A stretch of DNA of 64,000 bases. Origin: Membranipora membranacea (taxonomy: Eukaryota > Bryozoa > Gymnolaemata > Cheilostomatida > Membraniporidae). How positions within the stretch are numbered: the stretch's first letter is position 1; each line of letters opens with the position of its first letter. The notes under the pieces are model-generated. The model saw nothing but the letters and a program-made list of their open reading frames with translations, did not search any database and was not told the DNA's origin. The DNA is taken from positions 325,501-389,500 of the forward strand of contig OU612074.1 of assembly GCA_914767715.1 (NCBI GenBank), read 5' to 3'. Below are positions 12,801-25,130 of the stretch, piece after piece. A program made the translations under genes and the position numbers.

Positions 12801-15800
12801 GAAATCACAGTTGATGTAACAGTTCTAAATATGGTTGCTGACTGGTGATATGAAAAGAGCATTCCATTTCTTAGTCCGGTGGCAGACCCTGCCTATCTTG
12901 TCACTTCCATTTGCACTTTTGGATGGATAAGGTTTGTCAGTTGTTTCGGGTACAGTTTTTCACGCTGATCGCAATGGTAACAATGTACCTTACACTAAGT
13001 TGCACAATGGGCCGCTAATTGCCAAGAACGCTGCCGGTGAAAGGGGAAGTGATCAAAAAATGATGATATGGTTTCAAAGCATCCAGAATCTGAAAGAGCA
13101 TGTCATAATTAGTGGATCTATAGCTTTACATGGGTCTGCTATCATAAAAAGCTGAGATGCGGCCAACAACGGTTGCAATACCCCTTTTATCACCTGTGTA
13201 TAACTATCATTAAAGCGAAACTACTTTTTCAATTATGCTGCTGCCTAAAAAACAGGCTTCAAATGTTGGTATTGATCTGATTTTTTTATGGTGACTGTGT
13301 ATTGGCCCTCCCATCGCATAACACCAGTTTTTAACGCTCTGAGTGTGTCGTTTTCCAAATAGCGCGTATTCTTAGGTTTCCTTTATAGTATCATAAAAAT
13401 CGTCCTTATAAGGTTATATAGCGTGTAAAGCAAAAGTTAACTCCTTCAAGTGTCATCAGAAAGTTGCGTAGTGCTGCAAAAAAATTTTTGTCATTGATGG
13501 AGTCAATACAAAACCACCATAAAAAAATTAGATCGATACGAACATTCAAAGTCAGTTTTCGAGGCGTCTGCAAAATTGAAAAAGTAGTGTCGTTTCAACG
13601 ATAGTCATATACGGGTGATATAAGGGGGTATTGCAACCGTTGTTGGCCACATCTTGGCTATTTATGATGGCAGACCCATGTAAACTTGGAGATCCACTAA
13701 TTATGACATGCTTTTTCAGATTATGAACATTTTGAAATCATATCATCATTTTTTCACCACTTTCCCTTTTGTTGGCAGTGTTTTTCACTTTATCACTTTT
13801 TATAAGGTTGGTCATTCACTCATTATTTCAGATATCGTGTTGATATTATACAAAAAAATGACCAAGGTATGCATGAATCTGATTGCAGAGTTTGAGTGGC
13901 CCAACCCATAAGGTGAGCACAAGACAGACCTTTGAAATCTAAAAAAACAGCGATTTTGGCCATTTTCGGCAGCTCTTTTGGTAATTTGCTGCCTATTGTG
14001 CAACTTTGTGTAAGGTACATCATCACCATTGCGACCGCCTCAAAAAACTACCCATGAATCCACTCTTAGAATTTATCCATCCAATTTCGTAAATGAAGTT
14101 GCATTTTTAGCCACATTTTTGGTAGGCTGCCACTGGACTATCTACCTTTCACCGCATGTCAACGTCACGTCCTTTCCAGTAAAACTTTTCTATAAACCCA
14201 AACCCCAACCCCCTCTGCTCCTCAACTGGATCATGGCAACCCAACGCTCAGAACCACGACATAGACTCGTTCAATAACCGACCGGAGAGATGACCAGCTT
14301 ATCAAACATATCGATCAAACACTGAGATCTGCTAACTCAATAGTTTGAGTCAGCTGCGGGTGTGACATGCCCGCATACCTGCGTACCTTGCTGTCGATGA
14401 GCGATAATTAATCTTAAGATGACCAGGTGAGACAGGTGATTGACAGAGCACTTAAGTGATGGGGTGAGATAATAATCCATATTCTAATCAGTCAACTGAA
14501 TAAGCAAGTGCTTCTCAGAGTGGAACTTAGAAAGGGACGGAAGGCAAACAAGAGCTTCTCGAGTATCACATATCCCACTTACCCTGAGCTGTCTGCTCCA
14601 CGGTGAAGACAGAGCGAATTATTAAAAGTTTAGTCGAAGAACTAGAATAGTGCACTGTGTGAACAAAATAACTCAGCCACACATCATGAGGGGCAGAGAG
14701 AGGGAGGGAGGAGGAAGGTGTGAACTAGGTGCTTGTGTTTCTCTTGTCAAAAAAAAACTTGATGAGAGGAATGATATGTAGTGGCGGAAAGGGCAAGGGT
14801 GTAAATGAGGAGCCAGTTTTGCTCTTTAACAATATTTGAGTCATTGTGATAGAACGTGGCTGAGAGGGCTCACTCACGCCCATGTAACACAAAAATGTGG
14901 TGTATCATTTTGGAAATCCACTCACACAGCTGACTTCGATTGAATCAATTTTCCTCATGACATGATACAGAACTTGGCATATTCATTGAAAAGCCGAGTA
15001 AAGCTTTTGACACGCTTCATTTAAGTACTCAACACTAGGAATGGTCAGAATTAATTCCCCTCTCAGACCAAACAAAATAGAAAATTAGTTTTTCAGTTGC
15101 TCTGCATACACAATGCTAGTTCTTCTTGTAAACATTATTACATATCACAGAGTTAATTTGGAATGACCTATGCCACTGAATTCAAAAATTAAATTTTGGT
15201 TTCATATTCCAAGACTACATGTTCAAACCAAAAGAGATCTTTGTTCATCCTATGTTTGCTCGTAAACTAATCCTATATGAAGTTCTTCATCCCCATGTGC
15301 CTCTAAGTACTAGAGAAATTACTTAGAGAATATTTGCAACACCTTTGTTGTAATTATTCCATCTTGGGAATTAAATCGCATGTTGAGTCAAGAAATATGG
15401 TGAGAAGATATGCGATCAGGTATATAACCTCTTACTCATATGGTGAGGGTGTATGACCTTCGCAGCCTCTAACTATCATATTTATCTAAGAATACAGCAG
15501 GGAATGTCTCCGTTCTTTACATAAACTTGTGAAACATAAATCTGACTCTATTCATGGATCGAGATGACGTGCGGGGGAGTTAGCTGAACCAGAAATGCAC
15601 GCAGTGGCTTCAGGCGAAATCACGACTTTAAACAAAAGCAACAATTGTAATCCATTTCCCTCTGGAATAAAAGGCAATCTATAGAGTTTGCATCACGTCT
15701 TAGGTCAGAAATATAGGAAACTGGTCAGTTTCTCACGCCCTGCTAGCATTAGTATAAATAGAGGAATGCTGTTACGCAAAACACTTGTGATGTGATGTTA

Positions 15801-18800
15801 TTTACAGAATGGTAAGTTCTCGACATGAACATCGCGGATTACTAACCCTTATTAAATAACAAACCCATGACCTGCTCCAACCTTTTTACAAGAAAACGCT
15901 AGAATATGCTGTGTGCAGACTGAGACGGAGATACTGAGGGCAGATCGGGGTAAACTAAGGATTTAGGGCTGAATACAGGCATCAGCTTCAAACTGAGCAT
16001 TTTACAAGAGAGTTTGTGGATTATATATTCGGTTTTAGAGAAATGGATGGTATGACCGCCAACGTACCGATCCTAATCCAAACTGTGCTTGATAGAACAT
16101 ATACGCCTCATATTTCAAAGATTGATAAGGCCTGCAAAGGGCCTTATATATCAGATAACAGGTCTCTATAACATCAAACAGATAAGGGCTGCTGGGTAGT
16201 AGGCCTAACTTCTCACTTACCTAATACAGCTACTACCAGTGCAGTACAGCCAGCTCCTAGCATACCCACACTAACTGATATAGCTCTGCCACAGTAAGTA
16301 TGTGGTACTATATCACCGTATCCAACAGAGAGGAATGTTATAGCTACTAACCAGAGAGAGTTAGCGAAGCTGTGGTGCAGAACGTCATGATCTATCTCAC
16401 ATACCCTGATTAATATACAAACAGAAACCATGTCAACATTGAGTCTCTTAAGACACAGCGCAGTAAGTCTCATGGGTCACAAACTAAGGACAATGTACTT
16501 TAATGGCTTAGGGAGACTAATGTTCAAACTGTTATGTAGAAGTCACTACGGGTAACTGTAAATTGCTGAACAGGCTGAACAGACTGAACAGCTGAACAGA
16601 ATTTCTCAGACTACTATTTGTTTGATTCTTTACATGATTGGCTAATTTTGCATAAGCATGGAAAATTCTTAATATTCTTCTCATTAAATTATTTATTTTA
16701 AGTTTGCATTCACCTTGGTTTCTTTCAATTTTATGCACAGCAAATCTTTTGGCGTTACACGACGTCACGACTAGTGAATGGATGGAAAATAGCCCCCCCC
16801 CCCTATAAACAAAGCTTGTTAAGACTGGCTAGATGGAAGGTTGAGCTGGATAATGTTTCTGGTATCCAATTTCCAGAGCACCATCAGATTTTGTCAGAAT
16901 TGGCACATTGATTGCTTCATTTGCTTGCCCTAAATTGGTTATATTAGGTGCCAACAGGAACTTAATGACTCATCAAATCATTTGGTTAGGAGGAATGTGT
17001 CTGACAAGTGATCGCAAGCCAGAGAAATGATAAAAAATAATAATTTTAGTCTGAGAAATTCTGTTCAGCTGTTCAGTCCGTTCAGCCTGTTCAGCAGTTT
17101 ACAGTTACCGAGTCACTACGTAATGTAAAATGTGTCTATGTTTAGTAGCATGATTTTGGAGCTGGTATAGTTACAAGCTATAATGTTCTGATTAGTCATA
17201 CAGGTAAAAAATTGACTTATGATATATTATACAAATGTTACGCCTCATAGACTAATGACAGCGAGGTGTGAGAGCTGAGTCAATGAGCTGTCTCTGTGAG
17301 CTGACCCTGTGAGGGCAGGTCACTGAGCGGACACCTACCTGAGCGCCCAGCTGCCAATGAGGAATATAACTGTGATCAGTACGACCATAACATACACAGG
17401 ATGAAGGTACATCAGTGATTTAAATATGAAGTAGAAGTTGAACTTTGTCTTATTGAGAGCTCCGAGAGATTGGGACCGAGCATCAGCAAACAGCTTACTA
17501 TGCAGAAGCATCACCCTGCAAGTAAAAATAGTAAAATACATTAAGCTGTGTTAATTGATGTGGAAACTGATAAAAAAAAATACCGTAGTAATGAAGAAAT
17601 GCCCACGCAGTAAAATAAAAATATAAAAGGTTTGGAGTAAAATTTTCCACTTTGAATTTGAGCGATGTTTGGTAATACATCTATCAAACTCCGGAACTAC
17701 CACCATGATGCTGAGCTCTAAATTAGATCTCAGTCTACACCAAACATAAATCTCACCATATGAAATACAGTATAACCGCTCCCTTACCTGCAGAGCAGAT
17801 ATAGTCTGAGAAAGATGGGCTTACCTGCAGAGCAGATATAGTCTGAGAAACATGGGAATAGAGAGGACGACATCCAGCGGGACTGTCACTGTAGTTATCT
17901 TCTCATTCTGAAAATCATGTGACATCCACTGAATGTTTATATCGCCTGAAACAAACATGAGAATGGGATATAGAAATCTAATCTGTGAGCTGTGACAAAT
18001 TATACAAACCCTATGCTGTTTGAAAGCTGTTTGGTTTTATTCTAGAAGAAAATTTAATTAAAGAAGCCGAACCGTTTTTTTCAGATCAAGAAATATTCTG
18101 TTGACTAAAGAATAATCCAGCCAGATTTTCTTGACTTTTGACGGGTCTTTGCTAGTCAGCAAGACCTCACCTAAGACTTTATCAGTTGAACATTGGGCTT
18201 CAAAAATTTTGCCAGCAAAGCACCGCTTCAAAGATAAAACTGAGATGAAATTTCTCTGACCTGGCTAAGCACAGGTATAGTAATAACCACATGTAGTCAG
18301 ATATAACTAACCTGGAATGGGGTGTATTGCACAGATCAGTAACTCCATAGCTATAATAAAGCCATTCTTAGGACTGACCGCCAGAAGCCAATCTGACATA
18401 CCATTGTCTATCATGTACAGCTATAAGAGATTATCAATATAACTATCAGTAAAGTATTCATGAGATAAAGCTTAAAATAGTCAGGGGTGCTGCTCGATAG
18501 GGCCACTAGGACTCAAGTTATGACTATCAAAATAAGGCCTTTCTGAGGCTCCCCAGCCTGGCAGGGTGGGATATGAGATCATAAAGTAAAATTTTGAGTA
18601 TATGTCTGTGTACCGGAGAGGTATACACCCGAGGGTGCTGGGGGCTGGAACAATCAACAATGAAAGCTCCCCCTGCGGGACTCGAACCCACAACTCTTGC
18701 GGCACTAATCGCCTGGCAGTGAATAGCAAGCGCGCTAACCGATTGCGCGATTGCGCCATCTCACCATCCCACCATTAGAAACTTAAGACTCTTTTAATTT

Positions 18801-20659
18801 CATCAAAGTTGGATGAAAAATGTTGTAGCCCAATCAAACAAAACTAAGCACTAAAATGAAGGAGATTGGCCTACACTCTGAGGTAAAAAAAATTGGTTGC
18901 AATTTAACAGTTCCATAATTATACCAAAGATGTTGAAAATTGATCAAAAATCCGGACCTACAAGCGACAATTCAAAGTGTAAACTTTGATGCCTCATTAT
19001 TGAGCATCTTGTGGATCAAGAGGGTCAGTTTTGGAGTTTTGAAGCTGGTGCTCTACATATTCTTGTCCATTTGTAACGCTGTCGTACTATAATCTGGCCT
19101 GTCTATGCTAATCTCGAGGAGAAATAGTCAACTTGCAAGGGCTGCATGAATGGCTGAAATTTACCTGGGGTATTTACATTGATGAGCTCTTGCACAACGA
19201 AAAAAAACCTAGCTGAGAAAAAAATCATATTAAGCTAAAAACTGCTGGCTTTATTCACGAGCCTAATCAATAAAATATTACTATAATTTTATCTAACGTG
19301 GACAATCATGTTCTAGGTCATCTACAGCGATGACCAGAGAGAAAAAAACGCCTACTTAGATAAGTTTGATACAGTTACGCTCAAGTCTTGTTGCAAATTT
19401 CCACAAAGGTCTGACTACAAACAATAATAAAGCTGAAAGCCTGCAGTTCAGTTGAGAGCATCAGTCTAAAACAAATAATTCATTATCACAACCTCGGCTG
19501 AGTTTTTGAATGGTTGTTTAAAAACCAATTTCACAATCAATATTTTGTACATTAGTGGGAGTAGTATAGAGATATTGATTTGTAGCTGTATTGCATTGTT
19601 TGCTGTTTGCTGTATTATTGAGCTGTGACTATCACTAAGGTTGGTAAGAGCTCACAGCAGAGTATAGCATACATTTAAGTATGCAGATTATTCAACAAGC
19701 CAGTCCTTGCATACCCTAGGGCTGAGCTTAAAAAGCTGATCGGTCTACTCTCGAGTGTAAACTGAATAAAATATTGGGCTGTTGCCAGATAGAAGTTTTA
19801 TGGGTCATCCGATAGGTGCTGCTGACCAAATATAAATTATAGTCTGAGCTCAAGAAAACTTGCTGCTGTCCCCTTCAACCAGCGCCAGAAAGTTCACACA
19901 ATCAACCTTAAAGTATAAGAGATACCTCAGCTGGGTACCTTTATATCAGTATACGAGATTCCTCAGACACGTACCTTTATATCGATGAGGTGAAACCAGA
20001 TGACCATACAGACTAAATCCACCGAGGAGAGGGTGATGAATACTTTCAGTACTATGGCCGCTACGGACGCGTTTGTGTAGTCGTTGACTTTGTTAACTAT
20101 GAGTTCTGTGTGAATTATCATCAGTATGATGCCTACTAGTCCTGTGACAAAAGCCACATCACTCACGTTACGTCTTCTGCGAAACAACTCCTTCCTTTGA
20201 GCAAGCATCTCCCCGACATTCTCGAATCGGGTCTGCTTAAATCTGTAACGAAAACTTTCTTCATGAGGGAGCAAAAAGTTTGTTTGTTGGAACCTTGTAA
20301 GTCTGGAATACTACAAACCATAAATGTTAATAAATGGAGTATCTGTGATGACGGCACATGGCCATTGGTTGCTAAAGTATCAACAGAAAAAAACAACGTT
20401 GTGAACAACTACATTGTTTGAGTTTAGTGTCCAACTAGATTACAACTCACTTTGACCATTTCTTCTTAGCTCCTTTCTTAGTTTTGCCGGGGGTGGAGGA
20501 GCTAACCCCACCCTTCTCAGGATCTCCTGCTGGATCCCCTGCTGAGTAGTTAGGCTGACCGTTCCTCTGTACCAGTGGGATAGTCGGGTTCTCCACCGTG
20601 GCGGACATGTTGTTCAGATTGCTAGATGTCTCCTTTAGCTTTTCTAAAAACCAATCCAT
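9809..20659 (-). CDS. KCNN: Small-conductance calcium-activated K+ channel (SK/KCNN), complete
   Basis: Plasma-membrane K+ channel opened by Ca2+ through bound calmodulin. Ten exons: 20451-20659, 19975-20242, 18312-18420, 17825-17945, 17339-17515, 16221-16405, 12438-12553, 11804-11944, 10453-10548, 9809-9964. All are GT-AG with consistent phases, giving 525 codons plus TAA. The ATG at 20659 follows an in-frame TAA nine bases upstream, so it is the first possible start. Exon 1 is a hydrophilic, Lys-rich tail. S1-S2 lie in exon 2, S3 in exon 3 and S4 in exon 4 (IPMFLRLYLL). Exon 5 has HSKLFADARSQSLGALNK and S5. Exon 6 has the pore with the filter SVGYGDIVPHTYCG (about 321-334) and S6. Exons 7-8 match the calmodulin-binding domain (AQKLELSRAEKYVHNF; GYQRKLLKAIDDIRKTKQEQ), and exon 9 continues the coiled coil. 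The segment LGYGWRVYRGKKRGENEGIL, where vertebrates have a conserved LRETWLIYKHTK stretch, is divergent. The gene is oriented like Kv-beta and the 152-aa gene. The donor of exon 4 is duplicated. Confidence 0.95.
12873..14139. mobile_element. Long inverted-repeat (foldback) element in an SK intron
   Basis: Two diverged arms face each other: about 12873-13315 and about 13495-14139. Matching landmarks are the termini AGTCCGGTGGCAG / CTGCCACTGGACT, GGATGGATAA / TTATCCATCC, CGCAATGGT / ACCATTGCG, GTACCTTACAC / GTGTAAGGTAC, TTGCACAAT / ATTGTGCAA and GCAATACCCCCTT-like blocks near the centre. About 180 bases of spacer lie between the arms. A 3-bp TCT flanks both ends if the terminal T/A is counted, but this is weak as a target-site duplication. 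The arms carry short open frames and no recognisable transposase. Arm divergence suggests an old insertion. Confidence 0.75.
16550..17110. mobile_element. 561-bp MITE with long TIRs and 9-bp flanking repeats (MULE-like)
   Basis: Terminal inverted repeats of about 62 bp with only about two mismatches: the left arm starts GGTAACTGTAAATTGCTGAA and the right arm ends in its complement. Both contain the tandem motif CTGAACAG and end near AATTTCTCAGACT. AGTCACTAC directly flanks both sides (16541-16549 and 17111-17119). Nine-base target-site duplications with long TIRs are typical of Mutator-like elements. No transposase is present. It lies in the SK intron between exons 6 and 7 (16406-17338 contains it on the 5' side of exon 6). 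The interior carries a poly-C run and a CAAAGCTTGT-containing segment that recurs near 43.25 kb. Confidence 0.8.
17784..17856. repeat. 37-bp tandem duplication spanning a splice donor of SK
   Basis: 17784-17820 and 17821-17856 are nearly identical and both contain the exon 4 end and a GTAAG donor on the minus strand. The inner copy (donor at 17824/17823) keeps the SK frame. Use of the outer copy (17787/17786) would add 37 nt and shift the frame. Confidence 0.9.
18481..18775 (-). mobile_element. tRNA-derived SINE
   Basis: Minus-strand head: GAGATGGCGCAATCG, then GGTTAGCGCGC (A-box region) and GTGGGTTCGAGTCCC (B box, around 18672-18690), with an unusually long middle section. The body then runs toward 18481 and includes CCTCGGGTGTATACC. 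It is an intronic insertion in SK between exons 2 and 3. It is not a tRNA gene: the head has a duplicated CGCAATCG and no intact acceptor stem. Confidence 0.7.
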
Positions 20660-21456
20660 AGGTTGTTACAATCGCAGATACAAAGAACTTTGGGGACTTG
20701 TGTATCTTCACTGACCACCAGCTACCCTATGCCTGTGATGTTTGAGCTCGATAATTCCAGCTCGGAGTACGGCGGGTCGCTCGGTTAGATAAGTGTTGTC
20801 ACGACTAAGTAGGTTGCTCAAATGAGAGAAAAAAGGGTATGACAGTATTGGCATCAAACAAAAACACAATACATGACACTGAACTAAAGTCCTGGGGGAT
20901 CTCTAACATGTAGAGGAGAGTTCATGCAGTATTCAGTAGAAAGCTGGCTAAGAGTATTTTCCGAATATATGTAGACATGGGACAAAAAATCGATCACTTT
21001 AAACACAGCAGGTGTGGAGGGAGTGGACTGTGTCCCTTATGGCCAAGTTTAAACACATATTATTATTATGATCTTCTTCTTGAACCCCATGATAGCCTTC
21101 TACATCAAAATGTCCATCAAGTCAAGATGAATAACATAACATCATTGACTGCAAGGACGGACTGACCAAGAAGGCAAGCCCAACTGCTGTCAGCTTAGGA
21201 AGTAAATAATGAAAGGATTCCATGAGACCGATGCTGCAGATTACCAGGCTTAGTGGTATCAGTACTGGCAATCTTCCAATAGAGGAAGTAGTGTGGTAAC
21301 TAGAACGACAGACTGGAGCTCAGAGATTTAACAGATTCTCAGCTCGGTCTGTCTGTCTGTCTGTCTGCTCTGTCTGGTGAGAGAATAACAAATAACTCAC
21401 CGGTGAAGGATGTGACTTCCGATGACATGATCTCTGTGGTAGATTTACTCCTTCAA
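20660..21456. other. Upstream region of the SK gene
   Basis: Gap between the SK start codon and the stop of the next minus-strand gene. It presumably holds the SK promoter and 5' UTR. A 36-codon open stretch on the minus strand (about 20711-20818) could be an untranslated or alternative first exon, but it has no ATG and a poor acceptor. A TCTG tetranucleotide run occurs at 21344-21368. Confidence 0.45.
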
Positions 21457-23084
21457 TCATATACAACAGCTACTCAGTGGCTGACTTTGTACGTCGTTTG
21501 AAATCTGAAAAAGAAATTGAGAATATTAACATCTCTTCAATTTGAGCATAAAGCTTTTAATCCGGTAGATTTTAATACATACACAATTACTCAATGTCTC
21601 AAGGTATATAAATTTGACAGCACAAACCCAAAGATGAAATGGTTCATCTCTATAACCCACTGCTTCCTTGTTAGTAAATCGATTGAGATCGACAAAGGAG
21701 CCAATGACATAACTCGCTATTGAGCCTATAGACAAGAAGTAGGAGAGACTTGACAGAGCTGTGATAGCTCCAGGGTCAATGTCGCCTCACGAAGCTGAGA
21801 ACAGATCAGGACTTACCACAGATAATACATCTATACTATCCGATGTGGCTGGAGAGTTAGAGACAGATACTGAATACCCTGACTGTGTTCTCAACACCTC
21901 ATAGTCTGATAGTCTGACACAAGTCTGACAAGGCTAATAAGATTTAAACTCTCTGAATTCAATTTATTGATGGAAGGATAAAATTCAGGGATTACGATTC
22001 AGCCCATGAAATAATTATAAAGCCATTAATAGCCTTTTCAATTAGATCTGAACATTTTAAAGTTCTCCATGAATATTTATCGAGCGGATAGAAGGATAGA
22101 ATCTCACTAAATTTTGGATGACAGCTGCAATATCCTCGGCTGATGACTTTACCGATACCTAAAAACCATAACCCGAGGACCATTACCATGATTATAATAC
22201 TTAGAGGTTATTATTCACCAAACGGGTAGTGTTAGAGCTGCTGACAATCAATGTATATTTCAACGGAATTGGAATTAATTTGGTCAATGAGAATTGTAGC
22301 CTTTACCCACTATTGGCTTTTCTATGATAAATTACTATAAAGTAAGAATTAGTTTTTTCAAAATTCCTGACAGATGAAATAAATTGTAGCGGATCTTGAC
22401 AGAACAACACAGTAATGTAGTATTGTAGTATTTCACCACGCCTTCACCTTCACCTTGCCGAGGGGCCGTCGGCCGAGGGGCAAAAGTCTGGGGGGCTCAG
22501 ACTACCTCTGTGTATGAAATTATTCAGTATGCTCTGGATAACCTGGAGTGAATTTTCATAATTCAACACAAAGTTTCCCTCCCCTTAGCCCTATTCAAAA
22601 GGCTATAGCATGTGAAATTATTTGAGACTTACTTAAATCAACCATGAAACATTTCATGCTCATTGGAGACTTGCAGTTTTACTGTGTCTGGTAAGCAGTA
22701 AAACAGGTGAACATGTATTCACAGAACCAACCTTGTTTACCCTGAAGATAAACAGGATTAAAAGAACATCAAGAACCAACAGTAAGGTGTAGAGAAGTAT
22801 ATAAGATGTCCAGAGTTTGACGGCAACTGCAGAGTTTATAAAATCACACCAAACCCCTTCTTCAGTTTCAACAGGAATGTGACTTTCTGGTACATCAGTA
22901 AACACAGTAAATGAGTATATATAGGTCTAGGTGTCGCTGTCAATTAGACGTGTGCCAATAAGCTATTTTAATAAGTAATGAGTAACACCTTCTGTTATTA
23001 AGGTAAGTGCTTACACACCACTCTCCCTATAACTCCACACACACTCCACAGCACGATGCACTCAGTCTGAAGTGTCGCTGCCAT
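21457..23084 (-). CDS. Unrecognised small protein with two predicted membrane segments (152 aa, five exons)
   Basis: Not recognised. The model is supported by five exons that join in phase 0 at every junction: 23019-23084, 22741-22926, 22108-22158, 21817-21924 and 21457-21504, ending in TGA. The start MAATLQTECIVLWSVCGVIG gives a first hydrophobic segment (about 9-30). A Cys-containing loop follows (FTDVPESHIPVETEEGVWCD), then a strongly hydrophobic second segment (SYILLYTLLLVLDVLLILFI, about 63-82). The last three exons encode a Ser/Thr-rich hydrophilic tail (SGYSVSVSNSPATSDSIDVL) ending LSSCCI, where the paired Cys could be lipidated (inference). The donors at exon 1 (GTGTGT) and exon 2 (GTAAAC) and the acceptor of exon 2 (ACACCTAG) are weaker than in neighbouring genes, so the 5' half is the less certain part. 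It lies about 800 bases upstream of SK in the same orientation; nothing shows that they are linked in function. Confidence 0.5.
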
Positions 23085-24674
23085 ATCTGAGTGCCCTGAT
23101 TGGTTGGGCTTGGCTCCCCTACCTCTGGGTAATTACACCAAACCAATGTATAGGCTGGGTCAGATGGAACAAAGGCAGTAACAGGTAGGGATGGCGTGAG
23201 CTCGGCGACTCGGTGTACTCACAACAAACCCAACGCACTGCCGGGTTCTGGTAACAGGACTGGAACGGGTCGGAATAATCCGGGTTCAGTCAGGTTAACA
23301 GACATGTATTAATTTAGTTTGGAACTTGGAAGGGTGACTGTCATGTGATGGTTTTGCAAAAGCCAAAGGCTGTCAGATTTATATAACTGAAAACAAGGGT
23401 GATGATTTCTTGTTTCAGTTGAGGGCCGTACCAGCTGAGGGCCTTACCATCACTTAGTAATTTCTCACACCAGGGCCACTTCCATGTTTGATAAACTGGA
23501 TCTATATCCAATAATACACTCTACACACGCTGCAGCAATATTGACCGACATAATAAAGGCTCACAGTCCACATGGTTATCAATCATATAAATATGTAATC
23601 AGAATAGTTAGTGACACAAGATCGGCTAGATATCAGACTGAATAACAAAAATATCAAATTTAACTCGAATAGAGACATAAAAACTGTAATAGCAAATGAA
23701 TTTTTTTAAAATTATTACTGAACCCACTAAGATATAATGATGGTTCTACCCACATTACAATCACATATACAGTAACATTAATAATATACCGTAGGTATGG
23801 GTAAACTCATGCTGCCAAGGTCAACATGATTAAGGGCAGCTCAAGTGTTTGAGGTACTTGAGTTTAGATATAATTCAGCAGTCTCTACAAGAGTAGGCCC
23901 TCTATCACATCTGTCACACAGAGCGCTGCTGACCCACTGGGCTGACCCGCTGGGCTGACCCGCTGTGATGTTACCCGCTGTGATGTTACGTAATACAAAG
24001 CCCCTGTCTGTCATTTGTTCATAATATTAAATATTAACCTAGGTTATTCACAGGTAATATCGCAGGTAATATCACAAAAGCAGGGGAACATGCCAGCAGA
24101 ACCGATGTTTGCCAATGGCAGGGTGAAGAATTTAGACTGCCCAGATTGTCCATATTTTGTTTTAAAAATTTGGTCAACTAAATAAAAGTGGATGAGCTAA
24201 AGCATCAAATCTGTTACCCACATTTAGTAACACGAAGGTCACAGGTCTCAGGTCACAGGTCACAGGTCACAGCATAAGAAGCTCAAAGAATAAGCATTTT
24301 GTTGTATCAACAAAACAAAATGACTGATGATCAACTGAAGATTGTTTTCACACAGTGGTTCCGTATTACAGCTGCAGCTCAATTTGCACCAAAAGTTTCA
24401 GACAGAAATGATCATTATTTCAAAATAGATCAGCACACCGAGCTCTCAGTAAGTAAGCTATAAGGTCATTATACAGGCGCAGAGTAAAGTGGAGATTCAA
24501 ACAACATTTGGTTTGGTTTAATTCGTTGTCACATATATACATGTACATACATAATATAGTGAAATGATATATGGATTTGCCGCTGATGACTAAAAAAACT
24601 AAAAGGTTCAAGTGATAAAAAAGTAATTGAAAATACAAAAATAGCACAGATACAAACTAAAATAGAACGTTGTA
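23085..24674. other. Intergenic stretch with short tandem repeats
   Basis: No coding exon that I can support. Short repeats: GGGCTGACCCGCT units at 23936-23966 followed by a doubled CCGCTGTGATGTTAC at about 23961-23990, and CAGGTCA-type heptamers at 24240-24273. The last may be the 3' end of the adjacent LINE, since CR1/L2-like elements often end in short tandem repeats (inference). Confidence 0.5.
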
Positions 24675-25130
24675 TTAGCGTTTACCGGAATTATTGCAGA
24701 CATTTATAAAATGACGTATAAAGCTGTCACTACCGATTGCTGCTCGATGTTTGTATGATTGCAGCCTTCCAGATCGGAGTTTAATCAAAAAAATGTGGAA
24801 AGGATGGTGTTCATCCTTCTTTATGTGGCTAATAAAGGAGTTCATTCTATCATTGACAATGCAGTCAAAACCACAGTTCTCTAGGCCATAGCTGCTTGCA
24901 CTTTTGTATACTTTACGGATTGACTTGATGTCTCTATCATATAAATTGGTAAAAATGACTAGTAAACAATAGAAAAAACAGGATTCAACGAAACTACTAA
25001 AAGTCTGATTGAGAAACTGATTGCTGGCCCCTAAAAACTTAAACTGCTTGACTAGATACAGGCGTTGCTTAGCACTCGATATTTTATCTGCGATGTGAGT
25101 CAATCATTTTCCTTTGAACTGCGTCTATGT
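24675..25130 (-). pseudogene. Degenerate non-LTR retrotransposon (LINE) reverse-transcriptase 3' fragment
   Basis: A 142-codon frame resembles the C-terminal part of LINE ORF2 proteins: HIADKISSAKQRLYLVKQFK, FLNQTFSSFVESCFFYCLLV, then a Cys/His-poor tail ending KHRAAIGSDSFIRHFINVCN. Jockey/CR1/L2-like families carry this order after the reverse-transcriptase core (from memory). A TGA at about 25107 sits where a Trp codon would be expected just before LTHIADK, and another stop lies further upstream, so the copy is 5'-truncated and inactive. It lies in a gene-free region. Confidence 0.6.

Noticed and set aside
18660-18775. tRNA gene on the minus strand
   Set aside because: B box is good but the head has a duplicated segment and an overlong middle; SINE fits better.
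20711-20818. Possible alternative N-terminal exon of SK (minus strand)
   Set aside because: No ATG, a weak GAG acceptor and no clear donor that meets the phase of SK exon 2.
21389-21431. Short ATG exon MSSEVTSFTG with a good GTGAGT donor on the minus strand
   Set aside because: Its phase (1) does not fit SK exon 2, and it lies in the 3' UTR of the 152-aa gene model; could be an unrelated first exon but nothing supports it.
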